From Agrococcus baldri (GTDB lineage Bacteria > Actinomycetota > Actinomycetes > Actinomycetales > Microbacteriaceae): DNA of 64,000 nt. The notes below the pieces were generated by a model. It worked only from the letters and a program-made list of their open reading frames with translations. It ran no database searches and was not told the DNA's origin. The stretch lies in the NCBI GenBank assembly GCA_900114805.1, contig FOZN01000001.1, forward strand, positions 1 through 64,000, in the 5' to 3' direction. Positions 44,312 through 52,733 of the stretch are shown here, piece by piece. Position 1 is the first letter of the stretch. Every line of letters starts with the position of its first letter. A program made the translations under genes and the position numbers.

Positions 44312-44803
44312 TCACGACTCCCGGATGGCGCGCTCGACGCGGCCGGTGAATCGGGTGACGCGCTCGAGCAGCGACTCGGCGCGCGCGGCGATGCGGTCGG
44401 AGGTGACCAGGTGCGGCGGGCCGGTGCGGATGATGTGCGAGCAGTCCAGCGCATCGCAGATGTAGGTGCCCATCGAGCTGCCGGTGTCGCCGTCGAGGCC
44501 GGCGAGCCGGGCGCTGAACATGCGCACCTGCGTGGCGGGCTGCGTCGAGTGGCACAGCGAGCACATCGCGGCGATGCCGGGGCGCAGACCGCCCGGCGCG
44601 CCGTGCACCACGACGCCGATCAGCTCCTCGCCGCGCCAGTGCACCATGTAGCCGAGCCGGTTCGAGCGCGGATCGCGCCAGCCGAGGTACTCGCGCTCGC
44701 CCCAGATGGTCTCGTGCAGCCCCGGCATCGGCAGCTGCTCGAGCTCGCGCCGCGTCGCGTTCACGAAGCAGCTCCGCAGCTCGCTCTCGGTCACCTCGCG
44801 CAT
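44312..44803 (-). CDS. FBP-type zinc-finger protein (EF-G-binding/FusB-like)
   Basis: 163 residues. N-terminal helical half, then a treble-clef zinc finger: MCSLCHSTQPA and the pair in YICDALDCSHIIR supply four Cys (about 80-125), with PHLVTSDRIAARAESLLERV at the end. The FBP C-terminal domain is shared with FusB, which binds elongation factor G and confers fusidic-acid tolerance; actinobacterial members are uncharacterised. TAGCGT ends 7 nt before the ATG. First gene of a unit with the amidohydrolase and the thiolase. Confidence 0.87.
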   Translation of the reverse strand: MREVTESELRSCFVNATRRELEQLPMPGLHETIWGEREYLGWRDPRSNRLGYMVHWRGEELIGVVVHGAPGGLRPGIAAMCSLCHSTQPATQVRMFSARLAGLDGDTGSSMGTYICDALDCSHIIRTGPPHLVTSDRIAARAESLLERVTRFTGRVERAIRES

Positions 44804-44810
44804 GTGCTCG

Positions 44811-44816
44811 ACGCTA
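44811..44816 (-). promoter_or_regulatory. -10 box (TAGCGT) of the FBP gene operon, leaderless
   Basis: TAGCGT on the minus strand ends 7 nt before the ATG at 44803. Confidence 0.5.
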
Positions 44817-44896
44817 TCGGATGCGTGTGCACGGCGAAGAGGGTTTGCCGCCGTCGGGCTTCCACCCAGGAGAGTCCCGACGGCGGCAAGTCTGTG

Positions 44897-46372
44897 TCAG
44901 GCCGGCAGCAGCTGCCGGGCCTTGGCCATCTGGTCGGCCATGTGCTCGATGACGCGGATCACCTGCGACGAGTAGCCGTACTCGTTGTCGTACCAGACGT
45001 AGAGCACCAGATGGCGGCCGGATGCGATGGTCGCGAGACCGTCGACGATGCCGGCGCGGTTGTTGCCGACGAAGTCGGTCGAGACCACCTCGGCCGAGTC
45101 GGTGAAGTCGATCTGCGCCCGCAGCTCGCCCGTGAGCGAGGTCCGGCGCAGCAGCTCGTTGACGGCGTCGCGGTCGACGTCCTGCTCGAGCGAGAGGTTC
45201 AGGATGGCCATCGACACGTCGGGCGTGGGCACGCGGATGGCGTTGCCGGTCAGCTTGCCCTCGAGCTCCGGCAGCGCCTTGGCGACGGCCTTCGCGGCGC
45301 CGGTCTCGGTGAGCACCATGTTCAGCGCCGCCGAGCGGCCGCGCCGCTGGCCCTTGTGGAAGTTGTCGATCAGGTTCTGGTCGTTCGTGTACGAGTGCAC
45401 GGTCTCGACGTGGCCGTGCTCGATGCCGTACGCGTCGTTGATGACCTGCAGCACCGGCGTGATCGCATTGGTGGTGCAGGAGGCGGCGGTGACGATGGTG
45501 TCGCTCGGCTCGATCGTCTCGTGGTTGACGCCGAAGACGATGTTCTTGAGCGGGTTCTTGCCGGGCGCGGTCAGCACGACGCGCTCGACGCCCGGGCGGC
45601 CGAGGTGCTGCGCGAGGCCGTCCTGGTCGCGCCAGCGGCCGGTGTTGTCGACCACGATCGCGCGCTGGATGCCGTGCTGCGTGTAGTCGACGGTCGCCGG
45701 GTCGTCCGAGTAGATGACCTGGATGAGCGTGCCGTTGGCGAGGATCGTGTTCGCCTCGGTGTCGATGTCGATGGTGCCCTGGAAGGCGCCGTGCACCGAG
45801 TCGCGGCGCAGCAGGCTCGCCCGCTTCTCGAGGTCGTCCTCGCCGCCGCGGCGCACCACGATGGCGCGCAGGCGCAGGCCGAGGCCGCTGCCGGCGTGGC
45901 CGATCAGGATGCGCGCGAGCAGGCGCCCGATGCGGCCGAAGCCGTAGAGCACCACGTCGGTCGGCTCGTCCTGCGACCAGGAGGGCAGCTCGGCCAGCTG
46001 CTCGCGCACCCACCCCTCGAAGCCCTCGGCCGGCGCGTCGACGAGGATGCGGCCCAGGTCGAGCGAGATGCCGCGCAGCTCGAGCTCGTCGACGATGCGC
46101 AGCACGGCCATCGACTGCTCGATGCTCAGCACGTGCTCGCCGATGCGGCGGGCCCACTTGTGCGCCTTCATGATGTCGATCGGCGACTGGTTCACCAGCT
46201 TCTTGCCGTGCACGTGGGTGACGACATCGCGCTCCCGGTACAGGCGGCCGATGATCGGCACGGCGAGCTCAGCGAGGGCGACGCGGTCGAGCCACGCCTG
46301 GTGGGCGCTGTCGACGGGCAGAGAAGATGCGGTGGGCACGTCTTCACGATAGGCAAGCGGATGCGTCCCCAT
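44897..46372 (-). CDS. Long-form glyceraldehyde-3-phosphate dehydrogenase (GapB type)
   Basis: 491 residues. The first ~125 residues form an extra helical domain absent from the usual 335-residue GAPDH. The NAD domain starts at VVLYGFGRIGRLLARILIG (about 139-157), and the catalytic Cys is in TAASCTTNAITP with the His in VHSYTNDQ. This long form corresponds to corynebacterial GapB/GapX, proposed to favour gluconeogenesis with NADP. ATG at 46372; a GTG at 46339 is another possible start. Monocistronic. The main glycolytic gap is not in the window. Confidence 0.9.
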   Translation of the reverse strand: MGTHPLAYREDVPTASSLPVDSAHQAWLDRVALAELAVPIIGRLYRERDVVTHVHGKKLVNQSPIDIMKAHKWARRIGEHVLSIEQSMAVLRIVDELELRGISLDLGRILVDAPAEGFEGWVREQLAELPSWSQDEPTDVVLYGFGRIGRLLARILIGHAGSGLGLRLRAIVVRRGGEDDLEKRASLLRRDSVHGAFQGTIDIDTEANTILANGTLIQVIYSDDPATVDYTQHGIQRAIVVDNTGRWRDQDGLAQHLGRPGVERVVLTAPGKNPLKNIVFGVNHETIEPSDTIVTAASCTTNAITPVLQVINDAYGIEHGHVETVHSYTNDQNLIDNFHKGQRRGRSAALNMVLTETGAAKAVAKALPELEGKLTGNAIRVPTPDVSMAILNLSLEQDVDRDAVNELLRRTSLTGELRAQIDFTDSAEVVSTDFVGNNRAGIVDGLATIASGRHLVLYVWYDNEYGYSSQVIRVIEHMADQMAKARQLLPA

Positions 46373-46445
46373 CGGCCCGCAGGCGCATCAGGTTGCGCGC
46401 AACCTCACGGTGGCGAAAGTTCACGGGAACTTTCGCCCGCCCGGC

Positions 46446-47243
46446 TCAGGACACGTAGGCCTTGCCGAGCTTCCAGTAGCCGGTGAAGGTGATGCGGCGC
46501 TTGTCCATGCCTCGGTCGCGGACGAGGTGTCGGCGGGCGCCGGTCGCGAGCGCCTGCTCCCCCGCCGAGTAGGCATAGCCCAGGTCGTCGACCAGCGCCA
46601 GGCCGCGCAGCTCCTCGAGCGCGGCGTCGCCGGCGCGGGCGTCGCCGCGCTCGATCCAGCGCACGTCGACGCCCGCCGGCGCCGTCACCGGCTGGATGTC
46701 GTCGCGGTGACCGACCTCGATCATGGCGACCCCGCGCATCCGCTCATCGAGTGAGCCGCAGATGCCGGCGATCGCGGGCAGCGCCGACTCGTCGCCGACC
46801 ATCAGCACCTCGCCGGGCTGGCCGTCGTCGTTGTAGAGCAGGCCCTCGTCGAGCAGCACGGCGCGCTCGCCGCGCTCGACGCCCATCGCCCATGCGGCGC
46901 CGGGGCCCGGGTCCTCGTGGCAGACGAAGTCGATGTCGAGCTCGCCCGCTTCGAGGCGGAAGTCGCGCACCGTGTAGTTGCGGATCCAGGGGCGCTGGGA
47001 GGAGCGCATCGCCAGGTACTGCGGGAACCAGGTCGCCGGGCTCGTCGGGATGCGCAGCTCGTCCTGGCCGTCGCGGCGCATGAAGAAGCGGAACCACTGG
47101 TCGTAGCCCTGCGGCGTCATCGCCGAGACCTCGTCGCCGCCGAGCGTGACCCTGCGGATGTGCGGGGAGAGCTGCTGGTTCTCGAGCACCTCGAGCTCGA
47201 TGAACTTGGGTGCGACCGCCGCGACGCGCTCGGGTCCCGCCAT
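46446..47243 (-). CDS. Siderophore-interacting protein (ferric-siderophore reductase)
   Basis: 265 residues. FAD-binding domain (QQLSPHIRRVTLGGDE, about 22-37; RNYTVRDFR, about 87-95), followed by an SIP C-terminal NAD(P)H domain (LLYNDDGQPGEVLMVGDESALPAI). It reduces iron(III)-siderophores in the cytoplasm to release iron. GGAGG lies 8 nt before the ATG at 47243. Directly upstream is a DtxR/IdeR-type iron box (47280-47298), so it should be repressed when iron is plentiful. Confidence 0.92.
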   Translation of the reverse strand: MAGPERVAAVAPKFIELEVLENQQLSPHIRRVTLGGDEVSAMTPQGYDQWFRFFMRRDGQDELRIPTSPATWFPQYLAMRSSQRPWIRNYTVRDFRLEAGELDIDFVCHEDPGPGAAWAMGVERGERAVLLDEGLLYNDDGQPGEVLMVGDESALPAIAGICGSLDERMRGVAMIEVGHRDDIQPVTAPAGVDVRWIERGDARAGDAALEELRGLALVDDLGYAYSAGEQALATGARRHLVRDRGMDKRRITFTGYWKLGKAYVS

Positions 47244-47279
47244 GTCCGCCTCCGGTGTCTGCCGTCGTTGCGCCCCAAG

Positions 47280-47298
47280 TGAGGCAAGCCTTACCTGA
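47280..47298 (-). promoter_or_regulatory. DtxR/IdeR iron box
   Basis: On the minus strand TCAGGTAAGGCTTGCCTCA agrees with the consensus TTAGGTTAGGCTAACCTAA at 14 of 19 positions, including AGGT.AGGCT..CCT. It lies 37 bp before the siderophore-interacting protein gene. A minus-strand TACATT at 47301-47306 is the likely -10, so the box covers the transcription start, a repressing position. It is in the divergent gap with the MFS gene. Confidence 0.75.
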
Positions 47299-47334
47299 CC
47301 AATGTAGCAACCCGGGTGCCCCAGCGCATCCGCG

Positions 47335-47340
47335 TACGCT
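47335..47340 (+). promoter_or_regulatory. -10 box (TACGCT) of the MFS gene
   Basis: TACGCT ends 9 nt before the ATG at 47350, with GGAGG in between. Confidence 0.4.
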
Positions 47341-47349
47341 GGAGGCAGC

Positions 47350-48621
47350 ATGCAGCTCTCTCCCCCGCGCCGGTTCCTCGCGCTCTTCACGCTCGCGCTC
47401 GGCGGCTTCGGCATCGGCACCACCGAGTTCGCGACCATGGGCATCCTGCCGCTCGCGGGCGTCGACCTGGTGCCCGGCTTCGAGGCCGACCCCGCCGGGG
47501 GCATCGCGCACGCCGGCTGGCTGATCACCGCCTACGCCCTCGGCGTCGTGGTGGGCGCGCCGCTGGTGTCGATCTGGGCGGCGAAGCTGTCGCAGCGCAC
47601 GCTCGTGCTGCTGCTGGCCGCGGCGTTCACGATCGCGAACCTCGCCAGCGGCCTCATGCCGAGCTTCGAGCTCACCACGCTCGCGCGCTTCATCGCCGGC
47701 ATCCCGCACGGCGCCTACTTCGGCGTCGCCGCGCTGCTGGCGGCCCGCATCATGGGCCCCGGGCGCCAGGGCGCCGGCGTGGCGCTCGCGATGTCAGGCT
47801 TGACGGTGGCGAACATCATCGGCGTGCCGCTGGGCACCTGGCTCGGCCAGGTCGCCGGCTGGCGCTGGACCTACGTGGCGGTCGCCGTCATCTTCCTCAT
47901 CACGCTCGTGCTCGCCGCTCTGGTGCTGCCGCGCGTGCCGGGCGACCCCACCCGCAGCGCCCGCAGCGAGCTGCGCGCCTTCCGCAAGCCGCAGCTGTGG
48001 CTGATGATCGCGGTCGGCTGCATCGGCTTCGGCGGCTTCTTCGCCGTCTACTCCTATGCCGCCGAGATCGTGACGCGCGTGGCGGAGCTGCCGCCGTCGG
48101 CGATCGCGTGGCTGCTCGCCACCATCGGCGTCGGCATGACCGTCGGCAACATCATCGGCGGCTGGGCCGCCGACCGCAGCATGCGCCGCACCATCATCAT
48201 CACCTTCCCGGTGCTGATCGGCTCGCTCGCGCTGTTCGCGATGCTCGGCTGGCAGCCGGTGGCGCTGTTCGCGCTCGCGTTCCTGATCGGCGGCGCCGGC
48301 TCGGTGCTCAACCCCACCATCCAGGCGCGCATCATGCGCATCGCCGGCGACGCGGCGCTGCTGGGCGCCGCCACCAACCACGCTGCCTTCAACGTCGGCA
48401 ACGCCCTCGGCGCCGCCCTGGGCGGTGCCGTGATCGCCGCCGGCCTGGGCTACCTCGCTCCCGCCTGGCTCGGCGTCGGCCTCGCGAGCGCCGGGTTCCT
48501 GCTGGCGCTGTGGAGCCTCGCGATCGACCGCGGGCCCGACACCGCCGCGCACTCGGTGGTCGCGACCGTGCTCGGCCCGACGACCGCGGGCATCGAGGTG
48601 ATCCATCATGAACGCGACTGA
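47350..48621 (+). CDS. MFS transporter (AraJ/DHA1 type)
   Basis: 423 residues, twelve membrane helices. N-terminal signature GGFGIGTTEFATMGILPLAG (about 17-36), typical of AraJ/Cmx-type DHA1 exporters; helix-4 PHGAYFGVAALLAAR; second-half start FRKPQLWLMIAVG. It likely exports a sugar, drug or siderophore; the divergent iron-box gene favours a siderophore link, but this is unproven. TACGCT and GGAGG precede the ATG. Its last 14 bp overlap clpS, so clpS translation may be coupled. Confidence 0.9.
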   Translation: MQLSPPRRFLALFTLALGGFGIGTTEFATMGILPLAGVDLVPGFEADPAGGIAHAGWLITAYALGVVVGAPLVSIWAAKLSQRTLVLLLAAAFTIANLASGLMPSFELTTLARFIAGIPHGAYFGVAALLAARIMGPGRQGAGVALAMSGLTVANIIGVPLGTWLGQVAGWRWTYVAVAVIFLITLVLAALVLPRVPGDPTRSARSELRAFRKPQLWLMIAVGCIGFGGFFAVYSYAAEIVTRVAELPPSAIAWLLATIGVGMTVGNIIGGWAADRSMRRTIIITFPVLIGSLALFAMLGWQPVALFALAFLIGGAGSVLNPTIQARIMRIAGDAALLGAATNHAAFNVGNALGAALGGAVIAAGLGYLAPAWLGVGLASAGFLLALWSLAIDRGPDTAAHSVVATVLGPTTAGIEVIHHERD

Positions 48622-48919
48622 CGCACAGGTCGGCGCGGAGGCTGCCGCCGTCGAAGACGCCGCCCCGCTCGCCGGCGACGAATGGGCGACCGTGCTCTGG
48701 GACGACCCCGTCACACTGCGCCCCTACGTGGTGCGCGTGCTCATGCGCCGCTTCGGCCACAGCGCCGCCCGCGCCGACGCGCTGACCTCGCAGGCCGAGC
48801 TCGAGGGGCGAGCCGTGGTCGCCCACGGTGCGCGCGAGGAGCAGGAGATGCACGTGGCCGGCCTGCATGCCGACGGCCTGGTCGCGACGCTCGAGCGGAT
48901 GCCCGGGGGCGCCCAGTGA
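48608..48919 (+). CDS. clpS: ATP-dependent Clp protease adaptor ClpS
   Basis: 103 residues. The ClpS core begins at DEWATVLWDDPVTLRPYVVR (about 24-43), then RVLMRRFGHSAARAD, GRAVVAHGAREE and HVAGLHADGLVATLER. ClpS delivers N-degron proteins to ClpC/ClpAP. The acidic WDD pair is kept, but the pocket His that contacts the substrate amino group (QVHNEG in mycobacteria) is Glu64 here (QAELEG). The N-terminal 20 residues are acidic and Ala-rich. It starts within the MFS gene end and is followed by DUF2017, its usual partner. Confidence 0.9.
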   Translation: MNATDAQVGAEAAAVEDAAPLAGDEWATVLWDDPVTLRPYVVRVLMRRFGHSAARADALTSQAELEGRAVVAHGAREEQEMHVAGLHADGLVATLERMPGGAQ

Positions 48920-48973
48920 GGACCACACAGTGAGGACGACACCGTGAGGGCGACAGTGAGGACGACACCGTGA
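48914..48973 (+). repeat. Three copies of a start-region repeat between clpS and DUF2017
   Basis: CAGTGAGGACSACACMGTGA occurs at about 48914, 48928 and 48954 (copy 1 shortened). Copy 1 supplies the clpS stop, and copy 3 supplies the ribosome-binding GAGGA and GTG start of DUF2017. Copy 2 makes a ten-codon leader frame (GTG at 48944, stop TGA 48971-48973) whose stop overlaps the DUF2017 start as GTGA. Confidence 0.75.
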
Positions 48974-49482
48974 AGGCCTGGCGCCGCGACGGCGATGGCG
49001 CGGCCTGCGCGATGCTGCCGGAGGAGGCCGACATGCTCGCCAACCTCGGCAGGCAGGTGCTCGGCCTGCACCGCGCCGTCGTCGACGGCCGGGCGATCCT
49101 CGACGACCCGGTGATGCGGCGCCTCTACCCGAGCGCGTACGAGAGCGACGACGACGCGGCCGAGTTCCGCCGACTGGCCACGTCCGACATCGCCGCCGAC
49201 CGCATCCGCACCATGGCCCGCATGGTCGCCGACCTCGAGACGGCGCTGCCCCCCGAGGGCGATGAGGATGAGACGGCCGAGCTGCAACTGACCGTCGATG
49301 CCGAGGGCGCGGATGCGTGGCTGCGGTCGCTGGGCGAGGTGCGGCTGGTGCTGCACGTGCGCACCGGGCAGGACAGGGGCGAGCTCACCCCAGGCGTCAC
49401 CGACGAGGACATCGCGCAGCTGAAGGACGTCGTCAGCTGGCTCGGCTTCGCGCAGCAGACGCTGCTGGAGGCGCTCGAGTGA
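48970..49482 (+). CDS. DUF2017 family protein
   Basis: 170 residues covering the DUF2017 domain (AMLPEEADMLANLGRQVL, about 14-31; RLYPSAYESDDDAAEFRRL, about 51-69; WLGFAQQTLLEAL at the end). The family is actinobacterial, soluble and nearly always encoded next to clpS, so a role in Clp-dependent proteolysis is suspected but unproven. GTG start at 48970 with GAGGA 7 nt upstream, inside the third copy of the duplicated initiation region. Confidence 0.88.
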   Translation: MKAWRRDGDGAACAMLPEEADMLANLGRQVLGLHRAVVDGRAILDDPVMRRLYPSAYESDDDAAEFRRLATSDIAADRIRTMARMVADLETALPPEGDEDETAELQLTVDAEGADAWLRSLGEVRLVLHVRTGQDRGELTPGVTDEDIAQLKDVVSWLGFAQQTLLEALE

Positions 49483-49527
49483 ACCGGCCGGGCTGACGCA
49501 GCCCGCCTGCAGTGGAAGAATCGCAGC

Positions 49528-50406
49528 ATGAGGTTCCTGTCGATCCAGTCACACGTCGCCTACGGGCACGTGGGCAACTCCGCCGCCGTCTTCCCGCTGC
49601 AGCGCATCGGGCACGAGGTGTGGCCGGTGCTCACGGTCAACTTCTCGAACCACACGGGCTACGGCGCGTGGGGCGGGCCGGCCATCCCCGCCGACGACGT
49701 GCGGGCCGTCGTGGCCGGCATCGAGGACCGCGGCGTGCTGGGCACCGTCGACGGCGTGCTCTCGGGCTACCTCGGCGGCGAGGAGATCGTCGATGTGGTG
49801 GTGGATGCGGTGGGTCGCGTGAAGGCCGCGAACCCGGCCGCGACGTTCACCTGCGACCCCGTGATGGGCAACGCGAACTCCGGCTGCTTCGTCGCTCCGG
49901 CGATCCCGCCGCTCATCCGCGAGAAGGTCGTGCCGCACGCCGACATCATCACGCCGAACCAGTTCGAGCTCGGCTTCATGACCGAGACCTCGCCCGACAC
50001 GCTCGAGTCCACCCTCGAGTCGGCGGACCGGGCGCGCGACCTCGGCCCGCGCACCGTGCTCGTGACGAGCGTGCTGCGACCCGACCGGGAGACGCTCGAG
50101 GACGGCGCCGGTGGCGCCGTCGACACCATCGAGATGCTGGTCGTCGACGACGCCGGCGCCTGGATCGTGCAGACGCCGCACCTGCCGATCAAGGCGAACG
50201 GCTCCGGCGATGTCACCAGCGCACTGTTCACCGCCCACTACCGCGAGACCGGCTCCGCCGCGACCGCGCTCGAGCGCACCGCCTCGAGCGTGTTCGACCT
50301 GCTGCAGGCGACGATCGACTCGGGCGAGCGCGAGCTGCGCATCGTGCAGGCGCAGGACGCATTCGCGAACCCGCGCATGCAGTTCGCCGCGCGGCGGGTG
50401 CGCTGA
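49528..50406 (+). CDS. pdxY: Pyridoxal kinase
   Basis: 292 residues, ribokinase-fold PdxY. SIQSHVAYGHVGNSAAVFPL at the start, PVLTVNFSNHTGYG, CDPVMGN, ITPNQFELGFM, and the C-terminal anion hole with catalytic Asp in IKANGSGDVTSALFTAHY (GSGD). It phosphorylates pyridoxal, pyridoxine or pyridoxamine to salvage vitamin B6. An AAGAAT hexamer ends 6 nt before the ATG. Convergent with der; a strong hairpin lies in the gap. Confidence 0.93.
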   Translation: MRFLSIQSHVAYGHVGNSAAVFPLQRIGHEVWPVLTVNFSNHTGYGAWGGPAIPADDVRAVVAGIEDRGVLGTVDGVLSGYLGGEEIVDVVVDAVGRVKAANPAATFTCDPVMGNANSGCFVAPAIPPLIREKVVPHADIITPNQFELGFMTETSPDTLESTLESADRARDLGPRTVLVTSVLRPDRETLEDGAGGAVDTIEMLVVDDAGAWIVQTPHLPIKANGSGDVTSALFTAHYRETGSAATALERTASSVFDLLQATIDSGERELRIVQAQDAFANPRMQFAARRVR

Positions 50407-50451
50407 ACCCACGTGCGGGTACGCCAGGTGCGCAGACCGCGCTCACAGGTA

Positions 50452-50498
50452 TAGGGCGGTTTGCTCCTGCAGCGCAGGTGTTCGAGCACACCGCCCTA
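50452..50498. terminator. 15-bp-stem hairpin between convergent pdxY and der
   Basis: TAGGGCGGTTTGCTC (50452-50466) and GAGCACACCGCCCTA (50484-50498) are inverted copies with one mismatch around a 17-nt loop. No T-run follows on either strand. Its place between converging genes suggests bidirectional termination or mRNA 3'-end protection. Confidence 0.6.
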
Positions 50499-50518
50499 CA
50501 TCTCCAGCTGCCCTGCGG

Positions 50519-52054
50519 CTACGTGCGGCGCGTGCGCTTCTCCCTGACGCGCATGTTCACGACGATCGGGCTGCCCTCGAAGCCGTAGTCCTCGCGCAGG
50601 CGGCGCTGGATGAAGCGGCGGTACTGCGGGTCGAGGAAGCCGGTCGTGAACAGCACGAAGGTCGGCGGCCGGGTCGAGGCCTGCGTCGCGAAGAGGATGC
50701 GTGCCTGCTTGCCGCCGCGCAGCGGGTGCGGGTGGGCGGCGGTGAGCTCGGCGATGAAGGCGTTGAGCTTGCCGGTGGGGATGCGGGTGTCCCACGAGTC
50801 GAGCGCCGTCTCGAGCGCCGGCACGAGCTTCTCGAGGTGGCGGCCGGTGCGGGCGGAGATGTTCACGCGCGGCGCCCAGTCGACATGGGCGAGATCCTTC
50901 TCGATCTCCCGCTCGAGGTAGCGGCGACGGTCGTCGTCGAGCTGGTCCCACTTGTTGAACGCCAGCACCAGGGCGCGGCCCGACTCGAGCACCAGGTCGA
51001 TGATGCGCACGTCCTGCTCGCTGAGCGGCTCGGTCACGTCGAGCAGCACGACGGCCACCTCGGCCTTCTCGAGCGCCGCCTGGGTGCGGAGCGTGGCGTA
51101 GAAGTCGGCACCCTGCTGCAGGTGCACGCGGCGGCGGATGCCGGCGGTGTCGACGAAGCGCCAGACACGGCCGCCGAGCTCGATCTGCTCGTCGACGGGG
51201 TCGCGGGTGGTGCCGGCGATCTCGTTGACGACCACGCGCTCCTCCCCCGCGGCCTTGTTGAGCAGGCTCGACTTGCCGACGTTCGGGCGGCCCAGCAGTG
51301 CAACGCGGCGCGGGCCGCCGAGCTCCTCCTTGGCGACCGCCGAGATCTCGGGCAGCGCCTCCATGGCCAGGTCGAGCATGTCGGCGACGCCGCGGCCGTG
51401 CGCGGCGGAGACCGGCAGCGGCTCGCCGAGGCCCAGGCTCCACAGCGACGCGGCCTCCAGGTCGCGGCGGGCGTCGTCCGCCTTGTTCGCCACCAGGATG
51501 ACCGGCCGCTTCGACTGCCGCAGCATGCGCACCACGTGCTCGTCGGTCGAGGTCGGGCCGACGTTGACGTCGACGACGAACAGCACGGCGTCGGCGAGCT
51601 CGACGGCGATCTCTGCCTGGATGGCGACCGAGCGGTCGATGCCGCGCGCGTCGGGCTCCCAGCCGCCGGTGTCGACGAGCGTGAAGTTGCGCCCGTTCCA
51701 CTCCGCCTTGTAGGAGACGCGGTCGCGGGTGACGCCCGGCGTGTCCTCCACGACGGCCTCGCGGCGACCGAGGATGCGGTTCACGAGCGCCGACTTGCCG
51801 ACGTTCGGGCGCCCCACGATCGCGAGCACCGGCAGCGCCGGCAGCGTGTAGACCGCGTCCGGATCGAACGCGTCGCCGTCGAGCAGCGCCGCGTCCTCGT
51901 CATCGAGCTCGTAGCCGGCGAGCCCGGCGCGCAGCGCCTGGACGCGCGCCTCGTCGGTCTCGTACTCGACCTGCTCGGTCTCCACGGCATCCGTGGCGCC
52001 CTCGTCGAACTCGACGTCGTCTGCGGTGGGCTCGTGCCCCTGGGTGTCAGTCAT
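50519..52054 (-). CDS. der: Ribosome-assembly GTPase Der (EngA)
   Basis: 511 residues with two tandem GTPase domains: G1 of domain 1 [14 protein letters not shown] (about 78-91), G4 NKAD; G1 of domain 2 [14 protein letters not shown] (about 252-265), G4 NKWD; and a C-terminal KH-like domain ending [17 protein letters not shown]. Der matures the 50S subunit. The ~70-residue acidic N-terminal extension is typical of actinobacteria. GAGGAG lies before the ATG at 52054, which overlaps the cmk end by 8 bp. Confidence 0.95.
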   Translation of the reverse strand: MTDTQGHEPTADDVEFDEGATDAVETEQVEYETDEARVQALRAGLAGYELDDEDAALLDGDAFDPDAVYTLPALPVLAIVGRPNVGKSALVNRILGRREAVVEDTPGVTRDRVSYKAEWNGRNFTLVDTGGWEPDARGIDRSVAIQAEIAVELADAVLFVVDVNVGPTSTDEHVVRMLRQSKRPVILVANKADDARRDLEAASLWSLGLGEPLPVSAAHGRGVADMLDLAMEALPEISAVAKEELGGPRRVALLGRPNVGKSSLLNKAAGEERVVVNEIAGTTRDPVDEQIELGGRVWRFVDTAGIRRRVHLQQGADFYATLRTQAALEKAEVAVVLLDVTEPLSEQDVRIIDLVLESGRALVLAFNKWDQLDDDRRRYLEREIEKDLAHVDWAPRVNISARTGRHLEKLVPALETALDSWDTRIPTGKLNAFIAELTAAHPHPLRGGKQARILFATQASTRPPTFVLFTTGFLDPQYRRFIQRRLREDYGFEGSPIVVNMRVREKRTRRT

Positions 52055-52733
52055 GCTGCTCCTCGCTCGCGAGCCGGACGATCGCATCGACCGTCTCGTC
52101 GAAGGTGAGATGGGTGGAGTCGACGACCGTCACGCCGTCCGCGGCGTTGAGGAAGTCGACCACACGGGAATCGGAGGCGTCGCGCGCCGCGAGGCGCGCG
52201 CCCACCTGAAGCTCGTCGCCGCCCACGTCGCCGAAGCGCCGGCGCACGCGCACGGCCTCGTCGGCGGTCAGCAGCACGCGCACGTCGGCGTCGGGTGCGA
52301 CCACCGTGGTGATGTCGCGGCCCTCGGCGACGATGCCGGGGGCCGCTGCGGCGATGATGGCGCGGAAGCGCACGTTGACGGCCTCGCGGGCGGCGGCGGT
52401 GCGGGCGACGCCCGAGACGGCGCCGGAGATGCGCTCGGTGCGGATGTCCTCGGTGACGTCGTGGCCCTGGATCGCCACCCGCTGCCCGGCGGCGTCGACG
52501 GTGAGCTCGAGCGAGTCGAGCGCGCCCAGGCTGCCGATGACGGTCGGCTCGTCGTCGGTGTCGCCGCCCTGCTCCAGGATGAGCCAGGTGAGCGCCCGGT
52601 AGGCGGCGCCGGTGTCGAGGAACTGGAAGCCCAGCTCGCGCGCCACCGCGCGCGCCACCGACGACTTGCCGCTGCCGGCGGGGCCGTCGATCGCGACGAC
52701 GACCGCCCGGCCGCTCGTGTCAGCGCCGCTCAT
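52047..52733 (-). CDS. cmk: Cytidylate kinase
   Basis: 228 residues. P-loop [17 protein letters not shown] (about 15-31), [31 protein letters not shown] and [18 protein letters not shown]. Converts CMP and dCMP to the diphosphates. ATG at 52733 overlaps the tyrA stop (52730) by 4 bp, and the end overlaps der. This order (tyrA-cmk-der) is conserved in actinobacteria. Confidence 0.95.
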   Translation of the reverse strand: MSGADTSGRAVVVAIDGPAGSGKSSVARAVARELGFQFLDTGAAYRALTWLILEQGGDTDDEPTVIGSLGALDSLELTVDAAGQRVAIQGHDVTEDIRTERISGAVSGVARTAAAREAVNVRFRAIIAAAAPGIVAEGRDITTVVAPDADVRVLLTADEAVRVRRRFGDVGGDELQVGARLAARDASDSRVVDFLNAADGVTVVDSTHLTFDETVDAIVRLASEEQHD

